Positions 40,901 through 47,102 of a stretch of DNA of 64,000 nt are shown in pieces. Every line of letters begins with the position of its first letter. Position 1 is the stretch's first letter. Source of the stretch: Psococerastis gibbosa (lineage: Eukaryota > Arthropoda > Insecta > Psocodea > Psocidae); assembly GCA_963971405.1 (NCBI GenBank), contig OZ020488.1:45986888-46050887 (forward strand), given 5' to 3'. The notes beneath the pieces are model-generated. The model saw only the letters and a program-made list of their open reading frames with translations, searched no databases and was not told the origin of the DNA. Both the position numbers and the translations under genes were made by a program.

Positions 40901-43145
40901 TTTCGTATTATGTTTCTTGGGAAAGCAACCTAATTGGTCTTATTGGTAGGCCTACTATAGTTAACACCTAAAACATACCTGAAGTTAGAAAGCATCGATG
41001 GAAAGGTTCCGCAGAAAAATTATTTCATAACATATGTAATTTTTCATGAAAATCTAGTATTTTTTAATTTTTTTGCCCAAGAACCAAACCATTAAGGGGC
41101 AGGCGTCCTATTGGGTTTAGTTTGCATCAATAACGACTATACTGTATGCGATTTCAAGAAAATCTTTTGATAAAAGCTATTTTAAGTCGTTTTTTGGAGT
41201 TTTAGGAAGGTAAAAATTGAGGTAGTCAAAAAAAGGGCCAGAGATATGATTTTTCGAAACCCACATGCCTAATTTCATCAAAATCCACCTAGTAGGCTCC
41301 CCGCAAATTGACGAACTGACAGACCAACAGACAGACTTACAGACATTTTGTAAACCCTTTTTTGGGTTCCTAACTTCCTGTGACTTCAAATCTTCTAAAT
41401 GCAATGCTGGAATCGAAAACTTCGACTATCACAAAGCATTACTTATATTCTATAGCCTACTAATGTATAAATATGAAAGCATCAACAGGATATTATGTTC
41501 CAAATCAGAGCGACCACGCGTCCAGTAAACTAACTACCGATTTCCAACTTACCACTGTCAATCACAATCAAGAGAATCTATTGCTGGCAATTCAGTTGAG
41601 TTGCATTGAATTGAAATTAACAATTAGCAAATCTGTAGCGTAGCCGTAGTTAACTGAATCCGAAAGCGTCCTCGACCCGCAATAACAAGAAAATATAGGG
41701 GTTTCCCATTAATATTAGGTAGCCCAGGTTTGCTCAATTTCATGTTCTGTACATACTGTCTTACCTAATCACTGGTAAGGCAAAAACGCGGCTGCTTGAC
41801 ATGTCGCTGACCTCAACATCCAAGATAGGGCCGTGGTCTGAAAAAGGGTTCACCTCTACCAGCCCTCAAGATTAAATCCTTTTCAGGTTCTCATGCCGCG
41901 GCTTGTTTATCTGTATTAGAATACTAACTTTTACTGCAGGGCTTTTAATAAAAGTGTCGGTTTTCTCCGGAATAAGGGTGTGGGCCAACAGCATTTTACC
42001 CGGCATCGGCAGCAAGGTCACAATTAAACTGCTGGCCGCTGACCCACCCCATCAGTGTCAGCCTATTTTTCGCTGCTAATGGCTTTCGTTCCTTATTTAA
42101 TAGCTTTTGGAAACCCCAAATAAAAATTGTTACTATTCCAGTGTTATAGCCTACCTATAGTATTTAGGTGTCTTACTACAACTTGCGTGGATCCAGAAAT
42201 CAACACGATATATGGAGTAAGTTCTATATTTTCGTGGTCAATTAAAAAAAAAAGTTAACAAAGGGCGAAACTAGTAGCTTATATCTACTGTTCATAAATA
42301 AGTTTACAACTTCTTCCCTGTTCCCTATTTACCAACGTACCTAGGTACATATTGTACATGGTGCGTTCTATTTAGGACCACTTCCTCCCTCTTCAAGTGC
42401 AGGTAAACTAATGGGAAGCGGAATTAGACTGATACTGCAGGCTTATGAAATGGTGGGTTTCATAATTTCGTTGACAGACACACTTGCCCCTTTAAGCGAC
42501 TTGACAAACACAACAAATGTAAATTTCAGCTGTACTTTTGAATATTTTTATAGATGCGCACAAAAAATTATTACCCAATTGGAAACAGTGCCTCCGTCAG
42601 CACAAAAGGCAACACCGGCAACGTCGCAAAAGTTGTACTCCCCACTACTGAGACCGCCTTCTACCTCCCCTCGCAACCCGCACACAGAGTCTTCGGAATC
42701 CACCACTTCCATCACCACGGTAGTGAATATGCAGACTCTTAGGCCAAATAATAGTAATAAATACATAAATAAAAGCAGCAATGTCAAACATAGAGAGAAT
42801 AGTGAAGAAAGACAACCGTTACTTCAGTCTAGAGGGAAATCAGCCGAAAGTTTAGATCGGACTAAAGTTAAGGCGAGGGATGTCAAGATTGAGAAGAAGG
42901 AAGTTAAATGTGAAGAAGTAGTCAAGAGTGAGAAGGAGGAGAAGAAGGAAGCAAAGGCCGCCAAGAAGGAAGCAAAAAAGGAAGCAAAAAAGGAAAAAAA
43001 GGAAGCTAAGGAGAGAGAGGCTAAGGAGAAAAGGGAAGCCAAAGAGAAGGAAGCAAAAGAAAAGAGAGAAGCCAAGGGAAAGAATAAAGAGAACAGGCAT
43101 GATGGGAAAGAAAAGACGACAGAGCGACGAGAGACTCATCTTTAG
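16795..43145 (+). CDS. Membrane-anchored RING-finger (C3HC4) protein, 6 coding exons, 482 aa
   Basis: Coding exons are 16795-16959, 33902-33964, 38579-38930, 39037-39170, 40327-40469 and 42554-43145. They sum to 1449 nt, all borders are GT-AG, and the phases (0,0,1,0,2) close into one frame. Residues ~13-26 are a hydrophobic anchor followed by a Gln/Lys-rich stretch. The RING ligands are C77, C80, C92, H94, C98, C101, C119 and C122. A long Ser-rich region follows (~140-240), and residues ~400-465 are a highly charged Lys/Glu/Ala repeat likely to form a helix. RING domains of this type usually bind an E2 and act as ubiquitin ligases; that role is inferred here. The Ser-rich tract looks disordered. 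Intron 1 is about 17 kb and contains a complete lipase gene on the other strand. I do not recognise a specific orthologue. An extra small exon in a large intron cannot be excluded, but none is needed for the frame. Confidence 0.85.
17140..17345 (+). repeat. Single arm of the 4.2-kb foldback family
   Basis: Matches the inner arm including AAACCCACTAGCACAG and CTTGCTCAACTCGAGG, without the mirror arm. Confidence 0.65.
17588..17681 (-). CDS. Lipase exon 7: probable C-terminal exon
   Basis: The acceptor GCTGACAG gives the phase needed after exon 6. It yields 30 residues with FRYHFLT, resembling the Y-Y/F-L-T strand that closes these lipases, then a stop at 17588. Its polypyrimidine tract is poor and the last ~12 residues are not family-like, so the true last exon could start elsewhere. 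Confidence 0.5.
17588..29604 (-). CDS. Secreted pancreatic-lipase-family lipase, 7 exons, 349 aa, nested in the RING gene intron
   Basis: Exons in transcript order are 29604-29538, 28261-28162, 26560-26412, 25366-25115, 21410-21192, 19093-18925 and 17681-17588. They total 1050 nt, phases (1,2,1,1,1,2) all match, and all borders are GT-AG. A hydrophobic N-terminus (residues ~1-22) looks like a signal peptide. The family landmarks appear in order: oxyanion HGF at 89-91, nucleophile Ser167 in GFSLG, Asp192 in GLDPA and His267 in CSHNRA, so the Ser-Asp-His triad is intact. The lid between C248 and C265 is only 16 residues, shorter than in pancreatic lipase and more like phospholipase-A1-type or insect neutral lipases. 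The substrate is therefore uncertain (triacylglycerol or phospholipid). Expected location is extracellular or gut lumen. Only the last exon is weakly supported. Confidence 0.9.
18448..18867. mobile_element. 404-bp CAAGGYCGTA MITE, perfect 8-bp target duplication
   Basis: AAGGCAAG at 18448-18455 and 18860-18867 flanks termini CAAGGTCGTA and TACGGCCTTG. G run at 18474, C run at 18817. Sits in intron 6 of the lipase gene. Confidence 0.85.
18925..19093 (-). CDS. Lipase exon 6: catalytic histidine CSHNRA
   Basis: Acceptor AAAATTTGCAG, donor CCCCAA|GTAAGC. It begins at the second lid cysteine and the triad His267 in CSHNRA, followed by YYAES and two more conserved Cys-bearing stretches, ending in MGLAADP, the usual lead-in to the final strand. 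Confidence 0.9.
19094..20519. other. Lipase intron sequence, no exon seen; paired CRE motifs
   Basis: AATGTGACGTCATTT occurs twice (about 20238 and 20300), flanking GC-rich GCGGCGGAGTAGCCGC, a short hairpin. 19245-19330 carries the GGCCGGAGT repeat also found at 37888. Confidence 0.4.
20520..20990 (-). pseudogene. tRNA-like SINE head and a decayed LINE C-terminus
   Basis: 20525-20545 is a B-box-like GGGAATTGAACCCA. 20722-20988 on the - strand reads FTYMDVLQDLDKEV..VVRFLERIG with stops, resembling the end of an I/R1-type ORF2. Confidence 0.4.
21192..21410 (-). CDS. Lipase exon 5: GLDPA aspartate and short lid
   Basis: Acceptor TATGTTGCAG, donor AGTCA|GTAAGT. It encodes LDPAYP with the triad Asp192, then DAKFVDIIHTDGG, the DFYPNGG loop and the first lid cysteine (C248). 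GC content is clearly above the flanking intron, as in the other well-conserved exons. Confidence 0.93.
22213..22320 (-). repeat. SINE family B fragment
   Basis: Shares GCCCTAACTCCGCTAGGTTGG-like and GGCATGTAAAGCAGGCGGTC-like lines with the copy at 39341, on the opposite strand. Confidence 0.65.
22903..23377. mobile_element. 471-bp TA-flanked MITE with ~50-bp inverted repeats
   Basis: Begins GGGGTATTCACTCTGTTTCG and ends in the complement, with only about three mismatches over 50 bp. TA on both sides suggests a Tc1/mariner-type mechanism. No ORF. Confidence 0.85.
23867..24256. repeat. Foldback repeat
   Basis: The arm 23867-24000 (AATCGGAGTCGCCGATA..) is repeated inverted at 24130-24256. The centre matches the flank of the LINE at 9148. 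Confidence 0.75.
24845..24980. repeat. Small inverted-repeat element, copy 1
   Basis: CCTGGGATTAAAAATGTAAA pairs with its complement 50 bp on. The same line with its upstream GTGGGCCTA flank recurs at 26720-26850. Confidence 0.6.
25115..25366 (-). CDS. Lipase exon 4: VDW strand and nucleophile GFSLG
   Basis: Acceptor TTGTCCTCAG, donor CACTG|GTAAGT. It contains the NVIVVDW strand, a loop with one Cys, a long helix and the nucleophile elbow HVIGFSLGAEVAG carrying Ser167. This is the best conserved part of the protein. A poly(A)-tailed LINE fragment sits just upstream of the acceptor. Confidence 0.93.
25375..25592 (+). mobile_element. LINE 3' fragment with poly(A) and 13-bp target duplication, beside a lipase acceptor
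   Basis: AAGTAAGAGACTA flanks at 25375-25387 and 25580-25592. The insert encodes part of a jockey/R1-type C-terminus (CLLCDT, HLKTCPAL) and ends in about 19 A. It lies some 20 bp upstream of the lipase exon 4 acceptor. Confidence 0.9.
26412..26560 (-). CDS. Lipase exon 3: oxyanion-hole segment (HGF)
   Basis: Acceptor TATTTTCAG, donor GAAG|GTATGG. It encodes the strand and turn with PTVVFIHGFTE, the conserved oxyanion-hole region, preceded by the variable KNP segment and followed by the first helix. Forty-nine full codons with split codons at both ends. Confidence 0.88.
26720..26850. repeat. Small inverted-repeat element, copy 2
   Basis: GTGGGCCTACTATGGCC..GTTAAAAATGTAAAC..GTTTACATTTGTAATCCCAGG, homologous to 24845-24980. 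Lies in lipase intron 2. Confidence 0.55.
26973..27630. repeat. G/C homopolymer cluster in lipase intron 2
   Basis: C runs at 26977, 27306 and 27611 and a G run at 27287. 27283-27319 is a G-run/C-run hairpin. No exon seen in the surrounding intron. Confidence 0.6.
28162..28261 (-). CDS. Lipase exon 2: N-terminal strand ending in NLFTR
   Basis: Acceptor GTTTTAAG, donor ACAAG|GTTTGT (non-consensus A at +3 replaced by T). The encoded DITFNLFTR fits the first strand of the lipase fold and joins exon 3 at a split Arg codon to give the usual F-x-L-x-T-R-x-N-P start. The exon was found by phase matching. A dispersed repeat begins about 30 bp upstream of the acceptor. Confidence 0.8.
28288..29107 (-). 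repeat. Dispersed CAGA repeat, - strand copy
   Basis: Homologous to 13183-14056 in reverse, with a (TCTG)n tract at 28362-28390 and a C run at 28975-28990. Its distal TIR end is missing. Confidence 0.75.
29538..29604 (-). CDS. Lipase exon 1: signal peptide
   Basis: An ATG at 29604-29602 opens 22 codons rich in Leu, Phe and Ser, with a phase-1 TTTTTCG|GTAAGT donor. The content fits a secretory leader for an extracellular lipase. The start was chosen because this is the only upstream exon that is hydrophobic and whose phase fits exon 2. Confidence 0.75.
29985..30258 (+). pseudogene. LINE C-terminal fragment
   Basis: VSWWGHVERRQPDDL and the following basic region match the W-W-G-H-V-x-R-R end of insect LINE ORF2. 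No RT core present. Confidence 0.55.
30259..31335. other. No gene seen within RING intron 1
   Basis: AT-rich, no repeat or coding motif recognised. Confidence 0.4.
31338..31500 (-). repeat. tRNA-derived SINE
   Basis: On the - strand it has GTGGGTTCGAATCCCACC with paired GGTGGGATTCG arms, a good T-arm. The A box and acceptor stem are not tRNA-like. Related to 1975-2180. Confidence 0.55.
31500..32900. other. No gene seen within RING intron 1
   Basis: 32080-32150 is locally GC-rich with short GCGAAGC motifs. Otherwise AT-rich. Confidence 0.4.
32901..33201. mobile_element. 285-bp hAT-like MITE (CTGGGGTCGG termini)
   Basis: Left CTGGGGTCGG and right CCGACCCCTG pair with one mismatch. Flanks GCCTATAT and ACCTATCT agree at 6 of 8. 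The right interior GCTAGATGCGGCTCGCAAGCC is typical of CAGGGGTCGG hAT relatives. Confidence 0.65.
33902..33964 (+). CDS. RING gene coding exon 2 (21 codons)
   Basis: A pyrimidine-rich TCTCTCTCTTTTCCAG acceptor and a GAG|GTAAGG donor flank exactly 21 acidic codons in phase 0, joining exon 1 to the RING exon without a frame break. The peptide is Glu/Asp/Leu-rich with no known domain. It is small enough to be missed by ordinary gene finders. Confidence 0.7.
34076..34996 (-). mobile_element. Penelope-like element, truncated, with inverted terminal copies
   Basis: AGATCAAGTGAA flanks at 34076-34087 and 34985-34996. About 114 bp at 34132-34245 recurs inverted at 34871-34985. Between them, on the - strand, is the C-terminal part of a Penelope-like ORF. 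A 44-bp extension lies outside the left copy. All are known habits of this retroelement class. The RT core is lost by 5' truncation. Within RING intron 2. Confidence 0.88.
34328..34861 (-). pseudogene. GIY-YIG endonuclease domain of the Penelope-like element
   Basis: The frame reads SGVYQLDCNDCGCLYIGQTGR then KERIAEHRR, the GIY-YIG-type (GVY..LYIGQTGR) core with its CxxC lead, and HINTHNH. A TGA at 34496 interrupts it, and the same frame continues to LLND and a stop near 34328. Confidence 0.88.
35097..35215 (+). pseudogene. RTE-type LINE 3' tail
   Basis: WRVELKRACQDRGESRHRCH then GAAGAAGAAGAAGAAGAA. Corresponds to the first part of the - strand fragment at 60629. Confidence 0.6.
35505..35656 (+). 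repeat. SINE family A copy
   Basis: TGGCATAGTGGTAGCTGG (A-box-like), TCGTACTTGTGCGAGTC and the GATACATTCATTGAAC tail match 9908 and 58583. Confidence 0.55.
35657..38578. other. RING intron 2, no exon seen
   Basis: G run at 36542-36553. 37888-38040 is a dispersed repeat (CTTTCATGGCCGGAGTTG) also near 4215, 19245 and 43555. No other support. Confidence 0.4.
38579..38930 (+). CDS. RING gene coding exon 3: the RING domain
   Basis: The acceptor TTTGTCAG abuts the first RING cysteine. The spacing is C-x2-C-x11-C-x-H-x3-C-x2-C-x17-C-x2-C, with all eight zinc ligands present. After the RING there is Ser/Thr-rich sequence with a repeated SQYS motif. Third-position GC is high compared with the surrounding intron, which fits a constrained coding exon. 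Confidence 0.9.
39037..39170 (+). CDS. RING gene coding exon 4: serine-rich linker
   Basis: TTTTTCAG acceptor, AAA|GTAAGTT donor. Two bases complete the split glycine codon, then 44 codons follow. The encoded segment is dominated by Ser, with Asn and Thr, then a basic patch and another QYSM motif echoing exon 3. It is probably a disordered, phosphorylatable linker. Confidence 0.8.
39341..39528 (+). repeat. SINE family B, fullest copy
   Basis: TAGTGGTACGAAC, GGCTCGAGTCC (B box), GGCATGTAAAGCAGGCGG and CTCCGCTAGGTTGGCTTAG occur in this order, and the same lines at 52149, 54298 and 56770. Confidence 0.7.
40327..40469 (+). CDS. RING gene coding exon 5; its donor lies in a dispersed repeat
   Basis: The acceptor is CGTCCTAG at 40319-40326. 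Forty-seven codons of mixed charged sequence, including an EFQREYRLGMRDR stretch, end in phase 2 at AATAAG|GTACAAGT. That donor coincides with the outer end of the dispersed repeat occupying 40463-41480, so the 3' limit is less certain than the 5' one. Joining to exon 6 rebuilds an Arg codon. Confidence 0.7.
40463..41480 (+). repeat. Dispersed CAGA repeat abutting RING exon 5
   Basis: The GGTACAAGTCAACCCGTACATG head aligns with GGTACGGGTAAACCC at 7415. Body, CAGACAGAC line and 3' end as in 13183. A SINE is nested at 40538-40792. Confidence 0.8.
40526..40804 (-). mobile_element. SINE family D, copy 1, nested
   Basis: AGTTCCATGGTA at 40526-40537 and 40793-40804. On the - strand it ends in an (ACT)n tail and contains GTGGTTCGAAATTC. 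Nearly identical to 62326-62576. Confidence 0.82.
42554..43145 (+). CDS. RING gene terminal coding exon: Lys/Glu/Ala-rich tail
   Basis: The acceptor ATTTTTATAG precedes a one-base completion of the split Arg codon, then 196 codons and a TAG at 43143. The first half is Pro/Ser/Thr-rich. The second half is a repetitive KEAK/KREAK run of about 65 residues, predicted to be helical or coiled-coil and strongly purine-biased at DNA level. The reading frame continues open upstream to 42411, but that part is intronic by phase and splice-site position. Confidence 0.8.
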
Positions 43146-46100
43146 AATACTACTGTAATGGTTTTCTTAAATTAACCAGCGTATTTCTCTCAAAACAAAT
43201 GAGTATACGTTAGGCGGCATACCCGGGCTGATAGGCTGTGGTCAAAGTAAAATACAGCAGACGCAAATTCGTTAAGCTCTACAGGTAACATCATAAGAGG
43301 GCGTTAGTCCGTTGACTACAAAGAGAATACCGCGATACTTAGAAGCGAACCAATCACAAGCCAATATCTCTAGAAAGCGAGCCAATTAGGGACAGAGTCT
43401 GGCTGTTCATAGCCAGGTCAGCTTGAAATTTAGAGGTACACACGACACAACCCCCCAGTTCCCACTATTGTTATACCGAGCCTCCGACGCATTTTCTTCG
43501 CAGTCCAAATGTGCTGAAGTGATGTGATGAAGCTTGACGAAACCTATGGTACTGATGCTCCAATTCGACCACGGCCCATCAGCCTGGATACATATGCTTC
43601 ACAGAAATTAATGGATGTCTTTAAAAGGTTTATGAAGTACAATAATGTGGAAGTTCTTCCGGCCCAGAGGAACTTCTAACTGGTTACCTATCTGACATGC
43701 TCCGTGGTTTGTCGTGGTGACTCGAAGAGCCTTTGAAAAGTAATGACTAAGATGTCAAACTGCAAGGTTTCAACGATTCAAAATGTTGTCAATAATATGG
43801 CTGACAGCAGCACTGTTTTAGATGTAACAAACAAAGATATAAAAAATAGCCTACGTATATTCTTTGTTCTCAGCAGTCAGCCCGTATCTTCGGTTAATTT
43901 TAGTGGATAAATGTTAATGAGTTTAACAAACGAGACCTTCTTGAGTGGGTGGGCCTTTTCTTCAAGGAATCCAGTGATATACAATACAAAATTCAATTTT
44001 TTTTTCTTTCTTTAAACCCTGATTTTGATATTATATTGGGAGTCTCGTTGCGTGATATTCATTATTCACAATCTAAAAATTAGCCAAAAAAAATCTGTTC
44101 AATTTTTTCTGCTCATAGCAAAAAATCTAGAAATCTCATTTATTGATATGTGAAAAAATGGTATGTGTAAAAATGTGTTTGTGACAGTACATTACAATCT
44201 TCCAAAGAAAAGACTAATAACACGTTTATTACATTAATTTAAAATTACAAAAATACAATAGAAAAAAATGGTCAGGTTAATTGAAACAGTATCCCTAAAT
44301 TTCAAATAAACGTTAAGCAATAAATGTTGTGCATTGAGCAAGTTGAGGTGGACTCGTTAGTGGCACCTAGGCAGATTTCATTTCCACTGACAACTTTTTA
44401 TGCCTAAAGACATTCATAATGTTAAATAATATAGGTCTTACGCGTACTTCTAAAATGTAATACATAGGCCTGCAGCAATAAATAAGTGTAAGTAGGTACC
44501 TAGCCTAACTATAATATGATACCATGGGATAAAATAGAAATGAGTTTTCCCGGTTTGCCATCACCTAGTCAGTGAGTACCCCTTCTAAATAAACTTGGGA
44601 AAAATACGGTGCGAATTTGGTGAATGGGACAGAATTAAAAGTCCAACTTGCATTATATTTTTCAGTAAATGTAACTTTTCAAAGTGACTTTTCGTGTAAC
44701 GTACCTCGTACTTCTTGTATTCATGTGACGTAAGTTATTTTCTCAAATAACAAAGTTTTCAACATTCTAACTCAGGTGGAAGCTCTTATATTTTTGGCGC
44801 AAAAGCACGACAAAGTTCAGGCCAACTAGTTTCCCTTCGTTTTGTAGTACATAAGACCTTGGGTAGTCCACCCGAAATACCAATATAGTACCGCAATGGA
44901 ATTCGCGTCAGACTCTATTAAAAGTAAAATGTTGAGAAAAGCTATTATAATCCCGAAAGTAAAATCAATCACATTTTCTTTGAAGTCAATGAATCTATTC
45001 ATTCATGCATTCTGTTTTGCCTAATACAACTGTACTTAACTTAGCAAGTTATGCAATTGTTAACGTAGTCAAGGTAAATTCTTACTATACCGTAGATACT
45101 TTTAGAGAAGCAAAACAATATTCAGAAATTACAATCCAGTAGAACCGGTGACAAAACACAAATGTTGCTAGTGTAGCCTATTTTATAGATGGCCACAACA
45201 TGCTTGCGCCAGAAATATGATAAACCCCATCTATGTGTATAATGTTGTCTGCGCGTAAACTAGCCTATTCTTTGGAAGAAAATGATACACTATAGCCTTC
45301 CTTAACATTTAAGAGTAGGTAAATATACAGTAGTATGTATTGTTGGAATAAAAGTTTTGCAAAGAGTTAACTGTCAACTGAGATTTCACTGCACGGAGTG
45401 TTGGGTAGTTCAGGATGTGGAAAACAGAAATATCGTAAGATAGTCCACACTAACCTCCAAAGAGCCCTGACGTACCTGTCTTCTTGTATTTCCTTGCAGT
45501 AAAGTCCATATTAGCTAAAATCTTGTTGAAAAAACGCAAAACTTGCCCTGCAACAATACTACGGTAGCCTTGTTGTTGTTTTGGACTAAATTTCGTTGTG
45601 TTTGGGGCAGTCGTTTTCTATGTACCCCTTCAAATACAGTACCTATATATGGCTAAGATTTGATAGAGTAGTAGATAGGTCTACAGTATGACTTTGTATA
45701 CTCTGTATTAAAGACATTAGATATTATATGACGGCACTAGACTTTTTTTTCTTTTCTTTAGAGGATGTTGAAAATTGGTAGGCTACAGTAAAGTCTGATG
45801 TTTTTATTGAATTTTGATTTTTCTTTACATTTACTAAGTAAGTTATTACTGATGTAGTTTAATCAAGTTGCAGAAGACTATTTACATTTTAAGATATTTC
45901 TAATTCTAGGCACGTCAATTCTTTCATGAGTTACTGGGGACTAAAATTTTCCACGGTAAAGTTCATGGAAAAAATATAACACAAAGAATTAAAAACACTC
46001 TATAATAATTTATTATATGATGTATGAAATAATCTTCTACAACTTGAATTATTGACCAAATTTTAATAACTTGCTGAGTACATTTAATTCAAAAAAAATA

Positions 46101-46400
46101 TTAAATATTTAAGTATCGGATTTAGGGGTGCCTATTTTCTAAACTCCATATCCTCTTTATAACTGTTGTCCATCCCTTCTACAGAAGATCAAGCTGTAAG
46201 GAATTCGAAAAATTGAGTTAATGTTTCACGTTAAGAGCTTTCTAATAAAGTTCAATTAAGGCACATTTCTAGATATTTTGAAACCAAATGATTTTTGTAA
46301 ATTGATTACAATTAAACATTAAAAATTAAACAGCCCACAGCCGCAAAGATATGACAATATTCCTATGAAAAATGTACCAATAAAAAATACAAGCTTTCGT
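43146..46400. other. Gap between the RING gene and lysozyme A; no gene seen
   Basis: The RING 3' UTR must lie at its left. An AATAAA-like site occurs near 44307 but is not assured. Unusually free of recognisable repeats for this window. Confidence 0.45.
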
Positions 46401-46424
46401 ATTAAATTTTAATTTTTTCACCTG

Positions 46425-46452
46425 AATTATTATTATTATTATTATTATTACC
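46425..46452. repeat. (ATT)n microsatellite
   Basis: About nine ATT units downstream of lysozyme A. Confidence 0.9.
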
Positions 46453-46940
46453 CTGGGCCTAGGGGAGCACAGAAAAACACGATAACGTGTGTGAATAGTC
46501 GTAAATCAGTCGGGTCAATATTATGCTTCTTCATTAAGCTTGTATTTTATACGGATTTGTAATAAGACTATTAGTTATTCATAATATTATCTATGTGGCT
46601 GTGGAACGAGAAATTAGATAATTTCATCAAAAATACCGTGGCATCCTTTGTTCACAAAATATTTGAAAATCTCTGCCTTAAGCCTTCAAGGAAGCGAACT
46701 GTCAGTTTTCTAGAGCAAAAACCTCCAATATTTCAAATTTGGTTACGTTATTGGACACACACGAGTATTTCGAATACACAACACAGTTTTATCCCAATTC
46801 GCGTGCTTTTCCTGTATTTTTTTTTAGTTGAGTAACTTAGGAATGGGCTAAGGATTATGGGTATTGCTCCTGAGTTTACATAGCTTCACTTTCACGACAA
46901 TTCATACGACGAGGACGTGGATGACAGCACAAGATGTGTT

Positions 46941-47102
46941 CTACCGACCTAAGGGTAGGTTAATATCTCTGACAGGGGGTTTGCAGGCGAGAAAGTCTCT
47001 GAAGTAAGCAGTTCTGTCAATATTGCTGTTGCACCTTGCTGCCCCGAGGTAGTGGATACGCGCGAAATCTTCGCAGTCGGTCACCCCATCGCCGTTGCAG
47101 TC
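46941..47102 (-). CDS. Lysozyme A exon 3: DCNGDG and C-terminus
   Basis: The acceptor GCTTTCAG leads in phase 0 into DCNGDG, then CEDFARIHYLG and a Cys-containing tail, ending in TAG at 46941. The DCNGDG start is the conserved exon boundary in all three copies. Confidence 0.9.
   Translation of the reverse strand, partial: DCNGDGVTDCEDFARIHYLGAARCNSNIDRTAYFRDFLACKPPVRDINLPLGR

Noticed and set aside
42852..43139. - strand Ser/Leu/Phe-rich ORFs opposite the RING tail
   Set aside because: They are antisense shadows of the Lys/Glu-rich coding exon, whose purine bias leaves the other strand open.
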